From Lachnospiraceae bacterium (GTDB lineage Bacteria > Bacillota > Clostridia > Lachnospirales > Lachnospiraceae): DNA of 64,000 nucleotides. The stretch lies in assembly GCA_028693165.1 (NCBI GenBank), contig JAQUVX010000007.1:113432-177431 (forward strand), in the 5' to 3' direction. Below, in pieces: positions 50,787 through 59,591 of the stretch (position 1 is its first letter; each line of letters starts with the position of its first letter). Made by a program: the position numbers and the translations under genes. The notes under the pieces were generated by a model that made no database searches, had not been told where the DNA came from, and was given only the letters and a program-made list of their open reading frames with translations.

Positions 50787-51959
50787 CTATATTGGCAAAA
50801 CGATGTCAAGTTTTCTTAACCGTTCATGGACTTTCGCCATGATGTCATCCGGTGTATAAATCTGCATGCGCGGCATCTTAAGCTCCTTCGCCCATTCCTC
50901 CAGCACCGCAAGATACAGCGTCTTGTAATCCCAGTCCGGTTTCAGCTTCAGCTCCGCCGCCAGCGCCGGAAAGATCTGTTCCGTAAATGTGCGGTAGCCT
51001 TCCAGCTTCTGAAGCTCCGATTCCTCCAGCTCCGACTTGATCAGGTGGCGGACCAGCGCCAGCTCCGACATCATCTTATCAAAATAATAGCCCTCCGTCC
51101 GCGGCGCATCCAGATAATAGCTGCGTCCTGCAAGCCCATACAAAAACCGCTGTGCATCCAGGTAACCAAGCTGCATATTCCTGCTGATCCGCTTCTTATT
51201 AAATTCCAGAATCCCGCCCAGATCCTGGCGCGGCGCAATGTGGGAAACCGATACACCCTCCGGAATCGTGAGAACCTTCTCCGTATCAAAGCCGAATCCA
51301 TAGATCCGAATGACAATGATATCCCGGTAATCCCGCTCCAGAAGCACATTGACCGGAACATTATTCAGACTTCCGCCATCCATGTAGCGTTTCCCGCCGA
51401 GCTTCTCATTGCGGAATGCCGGAAAATACGCACTTGCCATCAGAGCATCCGCCATCTCTCCCTCCGGTGCCCGCTTCACGTCCAACACGATCTCCTTCTT
51501 CTCGTCCACCGAAAACGTGGTCACATACAGTTCCCGATCCGAATTCCGGATTCGGTCCTCATCCACACTCTCCCGAAGCAAGCCGCGCAGCGGAGTGATG
51601 TCAAAGCCTCCCTCCCGCACGATCTTAACCGCATTCTCGCCAAGCTCCCGCAGGCCCTTTACAAGCTGCTTTGTCCGAAACACATCCTGCCCCAGTTCAT
51701 GAAACTGCTCCATCAGACTATTGTCGATGTTCATCACATCCGAATATGTAAGATTTCCCCAAATCTGCTCCGCTTTTTCCAGCTCATCCATGCACATCAG
51801 GGCACCGTTCAGCGCACCGACCGAGGCTCCCGCGATCCCTTTGATCTTCACTCCGGCCTCCCGCAGTGCCTTCCAGGCTCCCACCTGGTAAGCGCCCCGG
51901 GCGCCTCCTCCCTCCAGGACAATCCCATACTCCCGATCCAAATCAATCCGAACCTGCAT
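50787..51959 (-). CDS. Patatin-like phospholipase
   Basis: The 390-residue protein has the patatin oxyanion loop GGGARGAYQVGAWKALR, the Ser nucleophile in GIAGASVGALNGALM and the catalytic Asp in YMDGGSLNNVPVNVLL. No signal peptide is present, so it is cytosolic or membrane-bound. It would hydrolyse acyl esters of phospholipids or similar substrates; the actual substrate is unknown. The C-terminal 130 residues are less conserved. It lies downstream of the SPFH/NfeD pair but behind a terminator. Confidence 0.9.
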   Translation of the reverse strand: MQVRIDLDREYGIVLEGGGARGAYQVGAWKALREAGVKIKGIAGASVGALNGALMCMDELEKAEQIWGNLTYSDVMNIDNSLMEQFHELGQDVFRTKQLVKGLRELGENAVKIVREGGFDITPLRGLLRESVDEDRIRNSDRELYVTTFSVDEKKEIVLDVKRAPEGEMADALMASAYFPAFRNEKLGGKRYMDGGSLNNVPVNVLLERDYRDIIVIRIYGFGFDTEKVLTIPEGVSVSHIAPRQDLGGILEFNKKRISRNMQLGYLDAQRFLYGLAGRSYYLDAPRTEGYYFDKMMSELALVRHLIKSELEESELQKLEGYRTFTEQIFPALAAELKLKPDWDYKTLYLAVLEEWAKELKMPRMQIYTPDDIMAKVHERLRKLDIVLPI

Positions 51960-52000
51960 CCACTTCCCCCTCTGTCAATTCTGCCTGTCCCATATGCCAT

Positions 52001-52033
52001 AAAGAGAGCGATCTCCATCTCTCGCTCTCTTTT
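52001..52033 (-). terminator. Terminator of the SPFH/NfeD operon
   Basis: AAAGAGAGCGA and TCGCTCTCTTT form an eleven-pair stem; on the minus strand it ends CTCTCTTTATGG, with a short T-run. It lies 36 bases past the SPFH stop codon. Confidence 0.6.
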
Positions 52034-52068
52034 CGTCTCGTTTTGAATCCTATTATTTTTCTTTGATC

Positions 52069-52992
52069 TTAGTTCTCCTTCGCAACCTCCACAATCGACT
52101 TCACAATCCCCGCCATATTCTGAATATCAGAAGGGATAATAATCTTCGTCGCCTGTCCGTTGGCCGCTGCCATGAACGCTTCCAAACTCTTGATCTGCAA
52201 CACTGCGGTGTCAGCTCCGGCCTCTTTCAGGAACCGGATACCATCCGCATTCGCCTGCTGCACCTTCAAAATCGCCTCTGCCTCACCCTCTGCCTCACGG
52301 ATTCGCTTCTCCTTCTCCGCCTCCGCATGAAGGATGGCTGCCTGCTTATCTGCCTCCGCATCCAAAATCACGGATTCTTTCTTACCTTCTGCAACCAGTA
52401 CGGTGGACTTCTTCTCGCCCTCTGCACGCAGGATGGATTCACGGCGCTCACGCTCTGCCTTCATCTGCTTCTCCATCGCATCCTGAATTGCTGCCGGAGG
52501 AATGATGTTCTTAAGCTCCACGCGGTTTACCTTGATGCCCCACGGGTCTGTCGCCACATCCAGGGATGCACGCATCTTGGTGTTGATGGTCTCTCTGGAA
52601 GTCAGGGTCTGATCCAGCTCCAGATCACCGATGATGTTTCTCAGCGTCGTCGCTGTCAGATTCTCGATTGCCATGATCGGATTCTCCACGCCGTATGCAA
52701 ACAGCTTCGGGTCTGTGATCTGGAAGAACACGACCGTATCGATCCGCATGGTAACATTATCCTTGGTGATAACCGGCTGCGGCGCGAAATCAACCACCTG
52801 CTCTTTTAAGATGACGCGTTTCGCAACGCGGTCAAAAAACGGAAGCAGAAAATGCACACCGACCGACCAGGTTCCAAGATATGCACCCAGACGCTCCACA
52901 ACCAATGCCTGTGCCTGCGGTACGATCTTCACGCAGGATACCAGCAGCAGCAAAATAACAACCAGCAGTGCCAAAAAGAAAATAGCTCCCAT
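52069..52992 (-). CDS. SPFH/band-7 domain protein (stomatin/QmcA type)
   Basis: The 307-residue protein has one N-terminal membrane helix (residues 3-20), a prohibitin/stomatin domain (VVERLGAYLGTWSVGVHFLL, DVATDPWGIKVNRVELKNII) and a long Ala/Glu/Lys coiled coil. It would oligomerise into a membrane ring or microdomain scaffold. The gene starts one base after the end of the NfeD gene with AAAGGAGG upstream, the classic NfeD-stomatin pairing that points to membrane-quality control. QmcA-type rather than flotillin by length. Confidence 0.93.
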   Translation of the reverse strand: MGAIFFLALLVVILLLLVSCVKIVPQAQALVVERLGAYLGTWSVGVHFLLPFFDRVAKRVILKEQVVDFAPQPVITKDNVTMRIDTVVFFQITDPKLFAYGVENPIMAIENLTATTLRNIIGDLELDQTLTSRETINTKMRASLDVATDPWGIKVNRVELKNIIPPAAIQDAMEKQMKAERERRESILRAEGEKKSTVLVAEGKKESVILDAEADKQAAILHAEAEKEKRIREAEGEAEAILKVQQANADGIRFLKEAGADTAVLQIKSLEAFMAAANGQATKIIIPSDIQNMAGIVKSIVEVAKEN

Positions 52993-52993
52993 A

Positions 52994-53434
52994 TTATAAG
53001 TCCTCCTTTGATGTGCTTACAATCAGTTTTACTCCCTGAATCTCTTTAATCCATACCTGGGTACCCTCCGCATACACGGTACCCTCCTCCTGCGCCCTGG
53101 CCGTCCATTCCTGACCGCCCACGACCGCAGAGCCAGTGCCAAGCTCGTTGTTGATCTCGGCAGTCACCCGCGCCTCTTTTCCGATCAGGCCATCCGCATT
53201 CGTCTTGATGGTATTGCTGTTGATGTATTTCGCAGCAAACGGTCTTGTCAAAAACAGAAGCAGAAACGAGACGATCACAAACACCGCTAACTGAATCTCC
53301 AAACCGGCGCCAAACAGGGACACCAGAAACGCCACAAAAGCCCCTCCTGCAAACCAGATTGTCGTCAGCGCCATGGTCATCACTTCGATTCCAACCAGTA
53401 TTACAAAGGCTATCAGCCAATAGATGGATATCAT
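52994..53434 (-). CDS. NfeD family membrane protein
   Basis: The 146-residue protein has three N-terminal membrane helices (to about residue 75) and a C-terminal OB-fold domain of NfeD type (NADGLIGKEARVTAEINNEL, GQEWTARAQEEG). It lacks the ClpP-like protease part of long NfeD proteins, so it is a short partner for the SPFH protein encoded next. The start MISIYWLIAFVILVGIEVMT is behind AGGAGGTTT. Confidence 0.92.
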   Translation of the reverse strand: MISIYWLIAFVILVGIEVMTMALTTIWFAGGAFVAFLVSLFGAGLEIQLAVFVIVSFLLLFLTRPFAAKYINSNTIKTNADGLIGKEARVTAEINNELGTGSAVVGGQEWTARAQEEGTVYAEGTQVWIKEIQGVKLIVSTSKEDL

Positions 53435-53493
53435 CGCTAAACCTCCTTTTTTCTTAGGTACAGTATACTATATTCTCAGGACCTTTACAATTC

Positions 53494-54318
53494 CTATTTC
53501 TGGTTTCGTCTCTGTCTGGCCGCCTCAAACATTAAAACGGATGCTGCCACCGCCGCATTCAGCGACTCTACCTTCCCCTCCATGGGAATGCGGATGTAGG
53601 TATCTGCCTGGCCGGCGGTCTCATCGCTGAGTCCGTTTGCCTCATTGCCGATCAAAAATCCCATATCCCCGGTGTAATCCTCCTGATCATAGCTGTTCTT
53701 CCCGTCCAGATGGGCCGCAAAGAGCCGAATCCCCTTTTTCTTTAAGATTTCAAGTGCCCCGCACAAATCCTCCACATACACAAACGGCACGCGCAGCACC
53801 GATCCCATGGTGGAGCGGATGACCTTCGGGCTGTAGATATCTGCGGTCGCCGCATCCATCAGAATCCCGGTCACCCCGGCGCCCTCTCCGGCGCGCAGAA
53901 TCGTCCCCAGATTGCCCGGGTCCTGCAGCCGTTCCAGAATCATCACCTGGGCGGCTCTGCCGCTCTCGGCCTTTGTGCGCGTCACATCCGAAAGCGCATA
54001 ATGATACTGCCGCACCAGTGCCAGAATCCCCTGAGGGGTCTGGGTGTCGGATAAGGCCCGAAACACCTCATCTGTCACCGTCTCGACCTGCCGCACTCCC
54101 CCGGTCAGTCCGGCGCACTCCGGCTGCTTTGAAAAGCTCTCCGAGACAAACAGCGTCTGAATCCGATCCTTGGGAATCTCACTGCACATCCGCAGCCCCT
54201 CCGCCACAAAGAGATCCTCCTCCCGGCGGGTTTTGGCCTTCTTCACGAGTGCATTTACATATTTTACCTGTTTATTCGATGTACTGCTTATCACGTCCTG
54301 TCGTTCCTTTCCGATCAT
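53494..54318 (-). CDS. TrmH-family (SPOUT) RNA 2'-O-methyltransferase
   Basis: The 274-residue protein has an N-terminal RNA-binding substrate domain (STSNKQVKYVNALVKKAKTR, FVAEGLRMC) and a SPOUT knot with motif 1 LERLQDPGNLGTILRAGEGA, motif 2 MGFLIGNEANGLSDE and motif 3 PMEGKVESLNAAVAASVLMF. It methylates ribose in rRNA or tRNA with SAM; the site is not deducible. It starts six bases after the nadE stop, suggesting co-transcription. Confidence 0.92.
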   Translation of the reverse strand: MIGKERQDVISSTSNKQVKYVNALVKKAKTRREEDLFVAEGLRMCSEIPKDRIQTLFVSESFSKQPECAGLTGGVRQVETVTDEVFRALSDTQTPQGILALVRQYHYALSDVTRTKAESGRAAQVMILERLQDPGNLGTILRAGEGAGVTGILMDAATADIYSPKVIRSTMGSVLRVPFVYVEDLCGALEILKKKGIRLFAAHLDGKNSYDQEDYTGDMGFLIGNEANGLSDETAGQADTYIRIPMEGKVESLNAAVAASVLMFEAARQRRNQK

Positions 54319-54324
54319 TCTTCC

Positions 54325-56262
54325 TTAGTTTCCTGCGATCGTCTCCAAATCATCCATCCAGATTCTTCTTGACGCATCACTCGGCATCCGCAGATCTCCC
54401 CGCGGAGATACCGCCACAGAACCGACCTTCGGCCCGTCCGGCAGGCAGGAGCGCTTGAACTGCTGCGCAAAAAAGCGGCGGTAAAATACGTTCAGCCAGT
54501 TTGCGATCGTCTCCTTCTCATACTCGCCCGCAAAGGCCTGCAAAGCCATCCGGTAGATCTTGGACGGCATATAGCCGAACCGCAGCACGTAATACAGGAA
54601 GAAATCATGAAGCTCATACGGCCCCACCAGATCCTCTGTCTTCTGTGAAATAACCCCGTCCTTCGGCGGAAGCAGCTCCGGGCTGACCGGCGTATCCAGC
54701 ACATCCATCAGCACCGCCTGCAGCTCGCTTTCTTTGCAGGTGTCCGCATAGTAGTGAACCAGATGGCGCACCAGCGTCTTCGGCACCGATGCATTAACTC
54801 CGTACATGGACATATGATCGCCGTTGTAGGTCGCCCAGCCAAGCGCCAGCTCCGACATATCGCCGGTTCCGATGACCAGACCGCTCACCTGATTGGCGAT
54901 GTCCATCAGCACCTGCGTGCGCTCCCTCGCCTGTCCGTTTTCATAGGTCACATCATGGTTCTCCGGGTCATGGCCGATATCCTCAAAATGCCGGGTCACG
55001 GATGCACGGATATCAATCTCCCGCAGCGATGCCCCCAGCTTCTCCGTCATGCGGCAGGCATTCTGATACGTGCGATCCGTGGTTCCAAAGCACGGCATGG
55101 TGATAGCATGAATCTGTTCTCTCGGAAGCCCCAAAAGGTCAAAGGCACGCGCGGTCACTAAAAGGGCCAGCGTAGAGTCGAGTCCGCCGGAAATCCCCAG
55201 CACCGCATGGGTAATGCCCGTGTGCTCCAGTCGTTTCTTAAGACCCATGGCCTGAATGGTAAAAATCTCCTCGCAGCGCCTGCTGCGTTCTGCCTCATTG
55301 TCCGGCACGAACGGGCGGCTGTCGATGTAGCGAAGCAGCTTCTCACGCTGCGCTTCTTCCATATGCTTCGTCTCAAGAGAGAATTCGACCGTCATATAAT
55401 GGCCGCTCTCCTCCGGCGGATAGGTCGTCGTCCTCCTGCGCTCGGCGCTTAAGCGTTCCAGGTCCAGATCCCCATAGATGACCTCCGGGACAAACCGTTT
55501 GGAGGCCGCAAGCAGCGTTCCGTTCTCGGCGATAAGGTTGTGACCGCCAAAGACCAGATCCTGGGTGGATTCTCCCTCTCCCGCGTTGGCATAGACGTAG
55601 CCGCAGATCAGGCGGGCCGACTGGCCGAGAATCAGTTCCCGGCGGTAGCTGTCCTTGCCGACCACCTCATCGCTGGCCGAGCAGTTGGCGATCACTGTGG
55701 CCCCCGCCAGACAGTGACGGATGCTGGGCGGACACGGAACCCACACATCCTCACAGATCTCTGCCGCAACCACCAGCTCCGGGATCTCCCTGCACTTAAA
55801 CAGCAGGTTCATGCCCATCACCACCGGTCTGCCAAACCAGTCCGTGGTCACCAGACCTTCCGTGCCCGCTGTGAAATGGCGCTGCTCATAAAATTCGGAA
55901 TAATTGGGCAGGTTTTTCTTCGGAACCAGACCCAGAAGCACCCCGTCACAGATGGCGGCGGCAACATTATACAGCTTTCCGCCATGCTCCCACGGAAGGC
56001 CCACAAGAACCAGCATCGATCGCCCTTTCGTGAACTGCTCGATCTCCCGCAGCTCCTCCTTCGCTTTGCGCAGAAGCGGCATCTGCAAAAACAGATCCCC
56101 GCAGGTATACGCGGTCAGACAAAGTTCGGGAAACACCATCAGGCCCACGTGCTCACGCTCGCCTGCTTCTATCAATTTACAGATTTCTTCCCGGTTGTGC
56201 ACCGGATCTGCTACCTTTACCTTCGGAGTGGCTGCCGCTGCGCGGAAAAAGCCGTCTTTCAT
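54325..56262 (-). CDS. nadE: Glutamine-dependent NAD+ synthase
   Basis: The 645-residue enzyme joins a nitrilase-type glutaminase to an NAD synthetase. Glutaminase: [16 protein letters not shown] (Glu), [13 protein letters not shown] (Lys) and [15 protein letters not shown] (Cys). Synthetase from about residue 320: [20 protein letters not shown] (PP-loop), [11 protein letters not shown] and [20 protein letters not shown]. It converts deamido-NAD to NAD with ATP and glutamine. Length fits the family of about 640. The gene heads an operon with the TrmH-type gene. Confidence 0.95.
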   Translation of the reverse strand: MKDGFFRAAAATPKVKVADPVHNREEICKLIEAGEREHVGLMVFPELCLTAYTCGDLFLQMPLLRKAKEELREIEQFTKGRSMLVLVGLPWEHGGKLYNVAAAICDGVLLGLVPKKNLPNYSEFYEQRHFTAGTEGLVTTDWFGRPVVMGMNLLFKCREIPELVVAAEICEDVWVPCPPSIRHCLAGATVIANCSASDEVVGKDSYRRELILGQSARLICGYVYANAGEGESTQDLVFGGHNLIAENGTLLAASKRFVPEVIYGDLDLERLSAERRRTTTYPPEESGHYMTVEFSLETKHMEEAQREKLLRYIDSRPFVPDNEAERSRRCEEIFTIQAMGLKKRLEHTGITHAVLGISGGLDSTLALLVTARAFDLLGLPREQIHAITMPCFGTTDRTYQNACRMTEKLGASLREIDIRASVTRHFEDIGHDPENHDVTYENGQARERTQVLMDIANQVSGLVIGTGDMSELALGWATYNGDHMSMYGVNASVPKTLVRHLVHYYADTCKESELQAVLMDVLDTPVSPELLPPKDGVISQKTEDLVGPYELHDFFLYYVLRFGYMPSKIYRMALQAFAGEYEKETIANWLNVFYRRFFAQQFKRSCLPDGPKVGSVAVSPRGDLRMPSDASRRIWMDDLETIAGN

Positions 56263-56333
56263 CTCTCATTTCCTCCTGTAATATGATTCTACCATCATAT
56301 CATACCCACAAAAAAAAATAAAGCTAACCCCGG

Positions 56334-56362
56334 TTTACTTTTCTTTCAATATTATGTACAAT
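56334..56362 (+). promoter_or_regulatory. Promoter of the Rrf2 regulator gene
   Basis: TTTACT (56334-56339) and TACAAT (56357-56362) are spaced by 17 bases, 41 bases before the start codon. Confidence 0.68.
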
Positions 56363-56373
56363 AACAGCATATC

Positions 56374-56388
56374 CTATTAATTTACTAG
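56374..56388. promoter_or_regulatory. Palindrome downstream of the Rrf2 promoter, possible operator
   Basis: CTATTAATTTACTAG reads CTAnTAAnTTAnTAG, symmetric at 12 of 15 positions. It lies between the -10 box and the ribosome site, where an autoregulating Rrf2 protein could bind. Confidence 0.5.
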
Positions 56389-56403
56389 ACATAAGGAGCC
56401 AAC

Positions 56404-56835
56404 ATGAAAATTTCCACAAAGGGGCGCTATGCCCTGCGTATGATGATTGAGTTTGGGATGAATCCGGACCAGTGCACCAAGATCAGCCAGGTTGCCGCAA
56501 GACAGGGCATATCGGATAAATATTTAGAGCAGATTGTGACGCTTTTGCACCGTGCCGGCTACGTCCGCAGCATCCGCGGCGCTCAGGGCGGCTACATGCT
56601 GACCAAGGCACCGGAGGAATACACCGTCGGCATGATTCTGCGGCAGACCGAGGGAAGTCTCTCTCCTGTCTCCTGTCTGGACGAAAAGGTCAATCCCTGT
56701 GAGCGCGCCGGCTGCTGCTCCACGCTGACCGTATGGCAGAAGATCAAGGATGCCGTGGATGATGTGGTCGATCACGTGACCCTGGCAGACCTCATCGAAG
56801 AACAGAAGCATATGCCGGACAAGAATCTGCTGTAG
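56404..56835 (+). CDS. Rrf2 family iron-sulfur-type transcriptional regulator
   Basis: The 143-residue protein has the Rrf2 winged helix: MKISTKGRYALRMMIEFGMN, then ISDKYLEQIVTLLHRAGYVR and SIRGAQGGYMLTKAPEEYTV. Three cysteines in the linker (SCLDEKVNPCERAGCC) suggest a bound iron-sulfur cluster, as in IscR, or a CymR-like redox role. It probably senses iron-sulfur status or sulfur supply. AAGGAG precedes the start. The next gene is tcdA, 51 bases on, possibly co-transcribed. No isc/suf genes are adjacent. Confidence 0.92.
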   Translation: MKISTKGRYALRMMIEFGMNPDQCTKISQVAARQGISDKYLEQIVTLLHRAGYVRSIRGAQGGYMLTKAPEEYTVGMILRQTEGSLSPVSCLDEKVNPCERAGCCSTLTVWQKIKDAVDDVVDHVTLADLIEEQKHMPDKNLL

Positions 56836-56886
56836 CATCCGCTACCGGTCTTGCGGCAAAATCAGACAAAAGGAGCACATAAAACC

Positions 56887-57600
56887 ATGCAGGAATTTTC
56901 CAGAACCGAACGCCTCATCGGCACCGAAGCACAGCAGCGTCTGGCACAGACCACGATCGTCGTCTTCGGCGTAGGCGGCGTAGGGTCCCACTGTATCGAA
57001 GCCCTCGCCCGCTGCGGCATCGGCCGCCTCGTGCTGGTGGACAATGACACCGTCTCCATCACCAACATCAACCGCCAGAGCATCGCCTCTCACAGCACCG
57101 TCGGCCAGTACAAGACCCAGGTTATGAAAGCACGCATCCAGGACATAAATCCGGAAGCACACGTCGATCTCTTTGAGACCTTTGTACTCCCGGATAATTT
57201 AGATTCTTTATTAGATGGAATCGGCCAGATCGACTATCTGATCGATGCCATCGACACCGTCAGCGCCAAGCTGGCCATCGCCCAATATGCTGTCAAACAC
57301 CAGCTTCCCCTGATCGCCTCCATGGGCACCGGCAACAAGCTGCACGGCGAGCTCTTCGAGATCACCGACATTGCCAAAACCAGCGTCTGCCCCCTGTGCC
57401 GCGTCATGCGGAAAGAGCTGAAAGCCCGCGGTATCGAACACTTAAAGGTGCTCTACTCCAAAGAACAGCCGCTGACCCCGGTTCTCCCCAACGACGAAGT
57501 CACGTCGAAACGTGCCGTACCGGGAAGCATCTCCTTCGTGCCTCCGGTGGCCGGTCTTCTGATCGCCGGGGAAGTTGTGCGGGATCTGCTGAAGCTGTAA
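56887..57600 (+). CDS. tcdA: tRNA threonylcarbamoyladenosine dehydratase
   Basis: The 237-residue E1-like enzyme cyclises t6A to ct6A in tRNA with ATP. FGVGGVGSHCIEALARCGIG is the Rossmann nucleotide loop, LVLVDNDTVSITNINRQSIA the adenylation motif, and DYLIDAIDTVSAKLAIAQYA a later family motif. Cysteines in SVCPLCRVMRKELKARGIEH are typical. ATG at 56887 starts the conserved QEFSRTERLIG stretch; an upstream TTG has no ribosome site. It follows the Rrf2 gene on the plus strand. Confidence 0.93.
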   Translation: MQEFSRTERLIGTEAQQRLAQTTIVVFGVGGVGSHCIEALARCGIGRLVLVDNDTVSITNINRQSIASHSTVGQYKTQVMKARIQDINPEAHVDLFETFVLPDNLDSLLDGIGQIDYLIDAIDTVSAKLAIAQYAVKHQLPLIASMGTGNKLHGELFEITDIAKTSVCPLCRVMRKELKARGIEHLKVLYSKEQPLTPVLPNDEVTSKRAVPGSISFVPPVAGLLIAGEVVRDLLKL

Positions 57601-57620
57601 CTAACCCAGTCGATCCGCAC

Positions 57621-58832
57621 CTACTCGTATCGGAGTGCATCGATCGGGTCTTTATTTGCCGCCTTCGAGGCCGGATACAGTCCAAAGAACACACCTACCA
57701 GCGCAGAAAAGCCTACCGCGATCAGCACGACTTCTGGCCGGATGACCGCCTTGAGTCCAAAGACCGCACTTCCGGCCGACACCAGGCCGACGCCCATCAG
57801 CACTCCGATGATGCCGCCGCAGGCCGAGAGGATCGCCGACTCGGTCAGAAACTGAATCTTGATATCCCTGGTTCTCGCCCCCAGGCTCTTGCGGATTCCG
57901 ATCTCGCGGGTACGCTCCGTAACCGACACCAGCATGATGTTCATGATGCCGATTCCGCCTACCAGCAGGGAGATCGCGGCAATTCCGCCCACCGCTGCCG
58001 CCAGTCCGCCCATCATGGTGTCAATGCTGCTCATCTCACTGGCCGCCGTGAAGAGATAGAAATCCTCCGGCGCCCGGTCTTTTTTCTTCGCGATATAGGC
58101 AACCATTCTCTTATAAAAATCATCCAGATTCACATCCGGGCTGGCATAGACATGGAGCTGATAGAACTGATCATTCGGCCAGGTCAGAAGTGTGTAGGGA
58201 AGGTAAGCACTCCCGTTTCCGCTGTTGCCTCCCATCATCATCGCCTGAAAGGCATTGAGCTCCTTCCGGTAAACTCCCACCACCGTATAGTCGTCGACCG
58301 AGCCATAGACCGTCGTGCGGAAGGTCTTTCCGACTGCATTCTCGGTTCCGAACAGCTTGACGGCACTCTTGGTATCCATGACCACATTCTTTCTCCGGTC
58401 CTTGATATCCGCATCCGTCAGGTAACGTCCATAAACCATATTGACTGGCTGCACATCCTGAAACGTATCATCAATTCCCTGATAGTCGAACTTGATCTTC
58501 GTCCGCCCAAATGTCGCGTCCGCACTGGTGTACGCATTACTGTCGATGTAGGAAATCTCATCGCCGAACACCTCTTTCACCCGTTCCATCTCATCCAGGG
58601 TAAAATAATCACTCTGCCGCACATCCTCCACCCAGTAGCCGATGGACAGATAGGCCTGGGTCACACCGATATCCTTATACAGATCCGCAAACATATTGCG
58701 CATGGTATCGCCGAGTGACACGATGGCGATCACCGAGCCGATTCCGATGATGATGCCGAGCATCGTCAGAAAGGACCGCATCTTATTGGCGCGTATGGCT
58801 GAAAATGCCATGCTCATATTCTCTAACAGCAT
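57621..58832 (-). CDS. MacB-like ABC transporter permease
   Basis: The 403-residue permease has an N-terminal helix (ANKMRSFLTMLGIIIGIGSV), a large extracytoplasmic MacB_PCD domain and three C-terminal helices of FtsX type (ISLLVGGIGIMNIMLVSVTE, RTREIGIRKSLGARTRDIKI). ATG at 58832 has AGGAGG upstream and overlaps the ATPase gene by ten bases. With the ATPase and adaptor it forms a Gram-positive MacAB-type exporter of peptides or antibiotics. No outer-membrane partner is needed. Substrate unknown. Confidence 0.93.
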   Translation of the reverse strand: MLLENMSMAFSAIRANKMRSFLTMLGIIIGIGSVIAIVSLGDTMRNMFADLYKDIGVTQAYLSIGYWVEDVRQSDYFTLDEMERVKEVFGDEISYIDSNAYTSADATFGRTKIKFDYQGIDDTFQDVQPVNMVYGRYLTDADIKDRRKNVVMDTKSAVKLFGTENAVGKTFRTTVYGSVDDYTVVGVYRKELNAFQAMMMGGNSGNGSAYLPYTLLTWPNDQFYQLHVYASPDVNLDDFYKRMVAYIAKKKDRAPEDFYLFTAASEMSSIDTMMGGLAAAVGGIAAISLLVGGIGIMNIMLVSVTERTREIGIRKSLGARTRDIKIQFLTESAILSACGGIIGVLMGVGLVSAGSAVFGLKAVIRPEVVLIAVGFSALVGVFFGLYPASKAANKDPIDALRYE

Positions 58833-59578
58833 GAGCTTCCCTCCTGTCTCTGTGTCTGCCTGCGCAGGCACGGTTCATTTTTCTCGTCACTGATAATCTC
58901 TCCGTCCCGGAATCGTATGATCCGGTCCGTGTATGCGGCGACGTCCTCCTCATGGGTAACCAATACCACTGTCGTCCCCTCATCATGCAGCTTGGAAAAC
59001 AGTTCCATGATCTCGTTCGTCGATGCCGTATCCAGGTTTCCGGTCGGCTCATCGGCGAGCAGCAGCGGCGGTTCGTTGGCAAGGGCGCGAGCGATCGCCA
59101 CACGCTGGCGCTGACCACCGGAGAGCTCATTTGGCATATGCTGCGCACGGACCCCGATTCCGACCCGATCCAGAAGCTCCTGTGCCCGCTCCCGCCGGTA
59201 CCGTTTGTTCTTGCGGGCATAGGTCATGGGCAGCTCCACATTTTTGAGCGCGGAGGTTCTGGCAATCAGATTGAAAGACTGAAATACAAATCCGATCTTC
59301 TGATTCCGGATCCTGGACAGTTCATCCTGATCCATCTGCGCCACATCGATGCCGTCCAGGTAATAATGTCCCATGGAGGGCCGGTCCAGACAGCCTAAAA
59401 TATTCATGAGCGTGGATTTACCCGAACCGGACTGTCCCATAATCGCCACGAATTCTCCGCGTCGGATCGTCAGATTGATGCGCTTCAAACCGATGACCTT
59501 CAAGGTTCCGGTGTCATAAATCTTCACCAGATCCTCCAGCCGGATCAGCTCCTCGCTGACAAATTCTTCTTCTCTCAT
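58823..59578 (-). CDS. MacB-type ABC transporter ATP-binding protein
   Basis: The 251-residue ATPase has Walker A GQSGSGKSTLMNILGCLDRP, Q-loop FVFQSFNLIARTSAL, the signature NELSGGQRQRVAIARALAN and Walker B LLLADEPTGNLDTASTNEIM. It belongs to the LolD/MacB group. It lies between the adaptor and permease genes with small gaps and overlap, so the three form one exporter. Confidence 0.95.
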   Translation of the reverse strand: MREEEFVSEELIRLEDLVKIYDTGTLKVIGLKRINLTIRRGEFVAIMGQSGSGKSTLMNILGCLDRPSMGHYYLDGIDVAQMDQDELSRIRNQKIGFVFQSFNLIARTSALKNVELPMTYARKNKRYRRERAQELLDRVGIGVRAQHMPNELSGGQRQRVAIARALANEPPLLLADEPTGNLDTASTNEIMELFSKLHDEGTTVVLVTHEEDVAAYTDRIIRFRDGEIISDEKNEPCLRRQTQRQEGSSCC

Positions 59579-59591
59579 TCAAATGCCTCCA

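Noticed and set aside
57396-58718. Plus-strand frame of 440 codons spanning the tcdA end and the MacB-like permease
   Set aside because: It crosses two real genes in other frames and reads as low-complexity His/Arg sequence typical of a shadow.
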